Part shown: positions 57,540 to 64,000 of the stretch, piece after piece
Position numbering within the stretch: the first letter of the stretch is position 1
How the letters are laid out: every line of letters starts with the position of its first letter
Assembly (NCBI GenBank): GCA_037126765.1
Contig: JBBCBC010000037.1
Coordinates: forward strand, 8,871,263-8,935,262
Reading direction: 5' to 3'
DNA length: 64,000 bases
DNA from: Stenogyne calaminthoides
Lineage: Eukaryota > Streptophyta > Magnoliopsida > Lamiales > Lamiaceae
Position numbers and translations under genes: made by a program
Notes under the pieces: generated by a model
Seen by the model: only the letters and a program-made list of their open reading frames with translations
Database searches by the model: none
Told to the model about the DNA's origin: nothing

Positions 57540-60500
57540 ATATATCTTGAGCAAACTTGGATGTGTTTCGCTTGGTCACATGAGGACATGGTCGGCATTG
57601 ATCCTAAACATGCATGTCACTCTCTTAATCTTGACCCAACACAAATTCCAATAATCCGCCTTGAAAAATTCGGTCAAAAAAAGTATGCGGTATGGATAGT
57701 GAAATCAAAAAAATTGCTCGATAATAAATTGATTCGAGAAGTAAAATGCCCAAAATGGCTTGCAAACCCCCCTCGCTTTCGTCCGCCAAATCTAACGGAA
57801 CTTGGAGGTTATGCATAGATTTTCATTGACTTGAACAAGGCATGCCGAAAAGATAATTTTCCGATGCCACATATCGATTATTTGGTCGATAACACAATGG
57901 GACACGAGCTCATGACTTTCATGGATGCATTTCTTCGGCTATCACCAAATACCCATGCATCCGGACGATCAAAAGAATACGACTTTTCAAAATGAAAAGA
58001 ATATGTATTGTTGGTGGCGATGCCATTCGGATTAATGAATGCGAACAACGTATCAACGTTTGGTGAACAAGATGTTCGACGAACACATAGGTTCGAAACA
58101 ATTGAGGTGTACATTGATGACATTGTGGTAAAAAACGAGCATAAGGAAGACCACATCACCCACCTAACACAAACGTTTGATATTCTCAGGGGGTATAACA
58201 TGAAATTAAATCCGAAGAAACGCAACTTTGGGGTTCATTCAGAAAATTCTAGGACATATGGTTCGATGGCAGGCGATTGAAGCGAACCCATCAAAGATTC
58301 AAGCCATGCTCGACATACGAGAACCCCGAAGTGTGAAAGAAGTCCAAAAATTAACCGGACGTTTGGCTTCCGTAAATCGGTTTATATCACGGCGGGGACA
58401 AATGCAAACCTTTCTTCGACCGCATTATTAAAGGGAAATTTTGGGACGAGCATTGCCAAAATACATTCGGTCATTAAAGCAATACCTTGCGGATACTCAA
58501 ACATTATCTAAGCTTATTCGGGCGCGAACAACTTTATTTGTATCTTCTTTGCGATCCGAGCATGCAATCCAACGAAAGGGGCGACACATTTGCCTATTTA
58601 TTATGTAAGTCGGTGCTCAAAGTTCGAGCTCGGTGCCTCCAATGGAAAAACTCACATATGCTCTCGTTATGAGTGTTCCAAAATTGCGATCATACTTTTC
58701 GATCCTCGGTCAAGGTATTAACCACATTCCCATTGCGACAAGTTCTCCATCACTGGGGGCCATTACTCAAATGGGCGGTGGAGTTAGGCATTTGGCATTA
58801 CGTTCACCGACCGAACATCAATGAAGGGCAGGTATGGCGATTTCATGGTCGAGTTGACATACCAAATACCCGAAAGAGGTGTCGACCAACCATGGCATAT
58901 GTATGTAGATGGCTCATCAACAAGTTCAAGAGCGGGGCGTAGTTCTCATCAGTCCAACTCGACAAACTTTCAAAACGGCCATCCGTTTTGATTTCCCAGC
59001 CACAAATAATGAAGCCGAGTACGAAGCTTTGAGGACTACACATGGCTATGATAATGGGAATTCAGAGGCTGATGATTTATAGCGATTCTCAAATAATCAT
59101 ATATCAAGTATTAGACGAGTATGAATCCCGAGACGAACAGATGGCACAATATCAACAACTAGCAAAGGAGTTTCTTGAACAATTCGAACAAGTTTACGTA
59201 GAACAATTACCACGATTGGATAATTTATTCGCTGATGCCTTGGCACGATTGGCAACAGCAGAAGGAGTGACGAGCACGATGGACATTGTGGTCGTCACAA
59301 CTTGTTCTCCATCAATCCCCGAGTTGCGATGCCCATGTTATTTACGAAAAAAGATGACTCAATTTTAAGTTATTTACAAAAAAGACTTCTCCCTGAAAAT
59401 AAAGCACAAGCTACTCGCCTCAGATTACAAGCTGCTCGTTATACTATCTTAGACGGGCATTTATACAAAAGAAGTTTCTCACTTCCATTATTAAAGTGCA
59501 TTACTCTTGAAGAGGGTCATATAATTCTGGAACAGATTCATGATGGAGTATGCGAAAACCATTCAGGTGGGCTTGTCTTGACATATAAAATCATCAGACA
59601 AGGTTACTACTGGCCGACCCTCAAGAAATATTCGCTTGCGTATGCCCGCACATGTCATAAGTGTCAGGTACATGCTCCACTTATCCATAGCCCACCCGAA
59701 GAGCTAGTGTCTGTTTACAGCCCGTGGCCATTTGCTAAATGGGGAATCGATTTGATCGGCCTGTTTCCTACTGGCACATCGGGAGTAAAATATGTTGTGG
59801 TTGCCGTTGATTATTACACTAAATGGGGGAAAGAAAATTGGTTATTGTTAAAGCCACCGAACAAAGAATGTGGAACTTTGTTTGGAAAAATATCATTTGT
59901 CGTTTTGGGCTTCCCCAATCATTGGTAACAGATAATGGCAAACCGTTCGATGGAAGTGAATTCCGATAAAATTGTGCTCGCTGGGGCATAAAAAAACATT
60001 ACTCTACTCCGTATTACCCCCAGTCAAACGGACAAGTAGAAAGTTGTCGATAAAATTATCAAGCATATCCTCAAGAAATTTAGACTTGATAATTCCAAGG
60101 AGGAGGAAATTTGAAGAGTTGCCCGAAATATTATTGGCCTATCAAACTACTTTCAGAACATCAACTGCGGAAACCCCTTTTGCCCTGGCATTTGGTGCGG
60201 AAGCTGTTATACCCGCAGAAATAAAGATTCCAAGCCATCGGACAATGACTTTTGGAGAGCACATCAACGACCAGGCGCTCGCCCTAAGTGCAGACCTGTT
60301 GGAAGAAAGAAGGATGGAGGCTGATTTCAGGAACGCTATGTATAAAAAAGATCAGAAAAGTTCTACAACTCCAAAGTCCAAACACGCAGGTTCAACGTGG
60401 GCGAGCTGATTCTAAGACGAGCAATGGGGGTACCAAGTGGTGTGTTTGGCCGAGCATGGGAAGGTCCATTCAGAGTTACATAATGCTTGATAAGCGGGGC

Positions 60501-60580
60501 ATATGATTTGGAAGACCTGAATGGAGTTCCATTGTCCTATTCATGGAATCGTCAAATCTGAAAAAATATTATCAATAACG
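57540..60580 (+). pseudogene. Gypsy pol remains: reverse transcriptase, RNase H, integrase
   Basis: RT (57540-58430): FAWSHEDMVGIDPKHACHSL, LDNKLIREVKCPKWLANP, LNKACRKDNFPMPHIDYLVD, VAMPFGLMNANN and the catalytic YIDDIVVK are readable across changes of frame. RNase H (about 58800-59310): WHMYVDGSSTSS, NNEAEYEAL, IYSDSQIIIYQV and NLFADALARLA. Integrase (59310-60580): zinc site HDGVCENH…CHKCQ, then GIDLIGLFP, VTDNGKPFDG and PQSNGQVES of the DDE core, and AYQTTFRTSTAETPF, ending near WEGPFR. Several stops and shifts make it inactive. Confidence 0.85.
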
Positions 60581-62329
60581 ACGAGTACAACTGGCCGAGC
60601 ATAATCGCTATCCAGCTAAAACGAGCACAACTAGCCGAGCATAATCAGCCATTCAATTAAAACGAGCAGGACAAACATGAAGGAACATACCATGTTCGAC
60701 ATAAATTTCTGAATCTTCTAGAAAAAATTATGGCCAGCACTATTAAAAGATAGAAGATACGTGTCAAAACAAGATGAGAAGTGGCAATCCAAAAAAGGTA
60801 CGTGTCAATCCTTGAATAAGAATTGGCAAAAACAAGGACAGATGTCGAAATGAGGATTTAAAGCAAGAGGGCCAACACCAACTAGCTATGCCAGCACCTG
60901 TTTGGGATAGTGGTATAAATAGGCGTATTGGTAGCTGAAGAAGGTGGGAGAAAAACACAGAAAAAAAGAAAAAATACTGCAAACATAGTAGAAGAAAATC
61001 CAGTTATCAAGAGAAATTTGGTTTGGTATGCCTCCGGGCGAAGTTTTCAAAGACTCGATTCAAATTTATCATTCTGGCGACTCGATCATACAATCTGGCG
61101 TTTGCTCTAGTTCGAGCTTTATACCCCATAAGACACTCCGAGCAAAGGTTGGTGCTCGTTACGGACTCAAGATGCTCGGCAGAGTCATGGTTGCCACTCC
61201 ACGTTGCTCATTGCTTATGCAATTAGTAAATCACTAGTCCCACGCATCCCTAAAAATCTCCTCCGGGGGGGTGGGATGTCGTGGTATCCTTGACGAACGA
61301 TGTCGCGGATCGATGCTCGAGCATCTCTGAAGGGGACAAAAGGTGCGGCGAGAGGCTTTTGCTTTCGCGAGCGATATAAGCGGCGAAGCAGTGCTTTCGC
61401 CACATGCTCATGTTCCCGGCGATCCAGATAATCACAACTTGTCCGGGAGGGACAAACACTTATCTTCTGGGCCGCTTGAGCATATTACTTGAAGAAGAAG
61501 AGTAGACCGTTGATCCACCTCATGCTTGTCAACATCAATTCCGCAGACGAGATGAGGTCGAATTTTATGTCTATTTCAAGACAAGGTTTAAATTCAAAAC
61601 CATAGTCCGATTTCTATAGTCATGTGTAATAGAAACAATCTTCTTCAAATGTAAAAGTTGTAATAGAATACAATGTGTTGCAAAAAAAAATTGTTTGTTA
61701 AGTTTTTCTAGTTGAAGCCTATGGGAGGTCGCGACCTAAGCGGGACGACCGAACAAAAGGCAAACGAGCGAAGTTTATGTTCTTTGACGAAGCAATTAGA
61801 CTTAGATATACTGATAAAAGCGAGTAATGGGGTACTTGTGATCAAGAACTAAATAAGGCGACTTCGTACTTACAGATACCAACAACAAAAGCGAGTGATG
61901 AGTGCGGGTCATGATTAAATAAGAACAACCGAAAATGCGAATAGTGATCGCGGCTAAATAAGACGATCACGAAACAAGAAAGGGGGTTGCGTGTAAGTTA
62001 ACCCATCGGGTCGCGACTAAATAAGGCGATCAACTTTGATTGCACCTCAATAAGACAATCAAAAACCAAAAAAAGTCGAGGTGGAACATGACATAGATCA
62101 TGTTAGAATTCATTAGGAAGAAAATATGGCATAAACTAGGAAGCAAAACAAATATCAACCGTTCATCAGCAACAAAATTCATCCTCCACGATCAGGTTAG
62201 AAGAAATTGTTCAGCAAGCAAATTCAACCATTCAACATCAAAATTGTTCAAACAAGAAAGAAGAAGACAAAAAAATTACGATGGTCAAGAGAAATGTTCA
62301 ACAAATAAAACTAAGGAATAAATTCATTA
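60581..62329. other. Non-coding part of the gypsy element after pol
   Basis: Contains repeated CGAGCACAACTAGCCGAGCATAAT words (about 60575-60670), a TATA-like GGTATAAATAGGCG (60913-60926) and, at 61720-62060, repeated TAAATAAGGCGATCA-type units. It could include an LTR of another element, but no matching partner for the 5' LTR was found. Confidence 0.4.
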
Positions 62330-63938
62330 TTGGGGGTGGGCGGAAGCGATGTGTCCAATAAGTCTTGTCTCGTATGCTCGGCCCCTTCAGGAGCAACTCC
62401 CCCAGCATCATCATGCCTCATCTGCTCGCCAGTAGAACATTTTGCTTTCGTCTTGGAGGACCACTTTGTTCGCTTTTTTTTGATCGAACCGAAAGGTTTC
62501 GGCTCGGTGAGTTTGGTCGACAACATCATCAATATCCACATCCGAACCATCTTCCTCATCCAAAATAGGATCATCAATCTCGATCCCATCAGGAAGATTA
62601 GAGAAATCACACAAATCACTCAAATCAGATATTGGAAGGTTGAGATCCGGGGGGTTGTCGATTAGGTACTTCTCAAGATGGGCTCTGGCGGGGCAAACGG
62701 TCGGCGATAAGTGTTTGTCTAGCGAGCGGATGGCATCGGCAAAGCGATATATATAAGAAATTCAACATAGAATCAACATACTCACCGATTGTGCAATTTT
62801 AAATTTTCAAGACCGGGCGAGTGTTGGTCTCTTGTGATGAGAGTTGTTGGGCGAAAGCAAAGATTTCTCGCGTTCTACGATCTCGATGCGATCCGAGTTT
62901 TTGGAGCTCAGCGTTAAGCTCGTCACGAACTCTCTAATGCCGACCCACCTCTTCCTATTGCGGTGTAGTTCCTCCGAAAGCAAGGCCTAGCTCGCTGTAG
63001 TGCTTTGACGAGCATCTTCCCGAGCTTGACGAGCATCCTTTTGAGCTTTGCGAGCCTCTGATTGAGCTGAGGATACTTGTCCCTGAGCCAACTTCATTTC
63101 ATCTTGAGTCTTGGTCAGCTCATTCACCTTCTCTTCGAAGCTTTTGATAAGAGCCACGTAGTTGGCATGAAGATTAGCGGACTCGGCAGTAAGCTTTCTC
63201 AAGAGAACCAAAGATTGGCCATGGTGCACTAGGCCAAGTCGCATGGTTTCCAAAGGCTTTGGACCCTTAGTGGCCTCTTCAAGCTCGATCGTCCATGCTC
63301 GGATGGGGTCTCGCATTACATACATGCTTTCGGGAAGGCCGGGAACATTGCGAACACGGAAAGCAATAATAATCTTCAATTCGGCATCGAGGCGCCTAAT
63401 CTGTTCAACTGCATGTCGTCGAGCAAATAAATGTGATTAAGCGACCAAATTAGATGGAACAAAGAAATACTCCAACAAGCGAGCAAAAGCGTGCACATTC
63501 ACAGGAAAGGGTCCCATCCCAAAATGATTTGTCTTCGGAGAAGCGAATTTGGGAACTCATAGGGGTCGTGTTCGGGGTCTGCGGGAGGTGGAGAAGATGT
63601 ACCGACCTCCATTTCGATGATTTGTGCGATTGGACCCGACCACGAGGCAACTATTCGGGTCGACGGCGATGGGGATCGTCTCAATGACATCGATGCTCGT
63701 CTGAGCTATCGGATTTTGCTTTCGTTAGGTGCCTCCCGGATCTCTTTTGGCGAGGAGCTTGGTTGCTTTCATTGCTCGACGAACGAGTTATCCTCTTGGA
63801 ACGACTTCGACTCGCCCGGTCCGGCCTTGTTGGTCGGCTCGCCTTTCTTACTCTGCTAGTCTCCCCTCGATTTGCTCGCTGGGCATCTCTCTCGGCTAGA
63901 ATTCGAGCAAGCTCTTGAGGTCTTTTAGTTCGAGCCAT
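62330..63938 (-). pseudogene. Antisense extra ORF remains of the Tat-type element
   Basis: The minus strand reads, with breaks: a basic start at 63938 (MARTKRPQELARILAERDAQ); a segment at about 63500-63690; a 130-codon open stretch 63379-62987 with FRVRNVPGLPESMYVMRDPI followed by an alanine/glutamate-rich coiled coil (EARKAQKDARQAREDARQ); then an acidic end near 62620-62415 (DDPILDEEDGSDVDIDDVVD). Coiled-coil antisense ORFs of unknown function between pol and the 3' LTR are known in Tat/Retand elements. The right part may continue beyond the window. Confidence 0.5.
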
Positions 63939-64000
63939 TTCAGTATGCTCGGAGGTGCTTACAGCAACAATGACGGTAGGGAAAGCTATAGACAGAAGGA

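Larger units (their letters stand above)
49251..64000 (+). mobile_element. Decayed Ty3/gypsy (Tat-type) retrotransposon, reaching the window end
   Basis: Order on the plus strand: LTR-like region with TATA (about 49251-50038), tRNA-Met-type primer site (50041), gag remains (50128-51273), an inserted copia element (51274 to about 56240), gag end and protease region (56240-57350), reverse transcriptase, RNase H and integrase (57540-60580), then a long non-coding stretch and antisense ORF remains (62330-63938). Integrase after RNase H defines Ty3/gypsy. Antisense extra ORFs between pol and the 3' LTR are known in Tat elements. No 3' LTR was identified; it may lie beyond the window. All frames are broken. 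Confidence 0.7.

Overview
This is a plant nuclear genome segment. It is AT-rich, its genes have GT-AG introns, and dicot-type mobile elements (Stowaway, CACTA, hAT, MULE, Helitron, SINE, copia, gypsy) fill much of the space. The protein families point to a eudicot, possibly an asterid, but no marker fixes the species. No tRNA, rRNA or CRISPR array was seen.

Layout. 0-13 kb: two Stowaway-like MITEs, a small ARGOS/OSR organ-size protein gene (minus), a three-exon nepenthesin-type aspartic protease of the AED3 group (minus), more MITEs including one nested in another, and a probable minus-strand solo LTR. 13.1-16.7 kb: a hAT-like element with an 8-bp target duplication, interrupted by a long-TIR Mutator-like element that carries intron-containing pieces of an OSCA (CSC1-like/DUF221) channel gene plus unrecognised exon-like pieces (a Pack-MULE). 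17.7-19.5 kb: TAACAC-rich repeats and a MULE-derived MITE. 20.9-21.9 kb: a hydroxyproline O-arabinosyltransferase (HPAT) relic that lacks its catalytic centre. 24.1-26.1 kb: an intact three-exon NAD(P)H:quinone reductase (NQR). 28.4-28.8 kb: a VQ-motif gene of the sigma-factor-binding (SIB) type. 30-31.5 kb: a CACTA MITE and a second copy of the MULE MITE. 33.6-37.1 kb: PRMT3, with a one-base insertion and a missing short segment. 38-40.75 kb: a Helitron-like segment with pieces of a SAP-domain gene and a DDM1-type SNF2 gene, ending in a hairpin plus CTAG. 41.6-48.2 kb: the E1 subunit of mitochondrial 2-oxoglutarate dehydrogenase in eight exons, with a one-base insertion in exon 1 and a SINE in intron 6. 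49-64 kb: a decayed Ty3/gypsy element of the Tat type, split by a 5'-truncated copia element and followed by antisense ORF remains.

The host genes are unrelated single-copy-type genes (growth, secreted proteolysis, redox, defence signalling, protein methylation, TCA cycle). They do not form a pathway or a cluster. The strongest unusual features are the two independent gene-fragment-capturing transposons (Pack-MULE and Helitron) and the indels in two conserved housekeeping genes. Those indels are either real lesions or base errors in the assembly.
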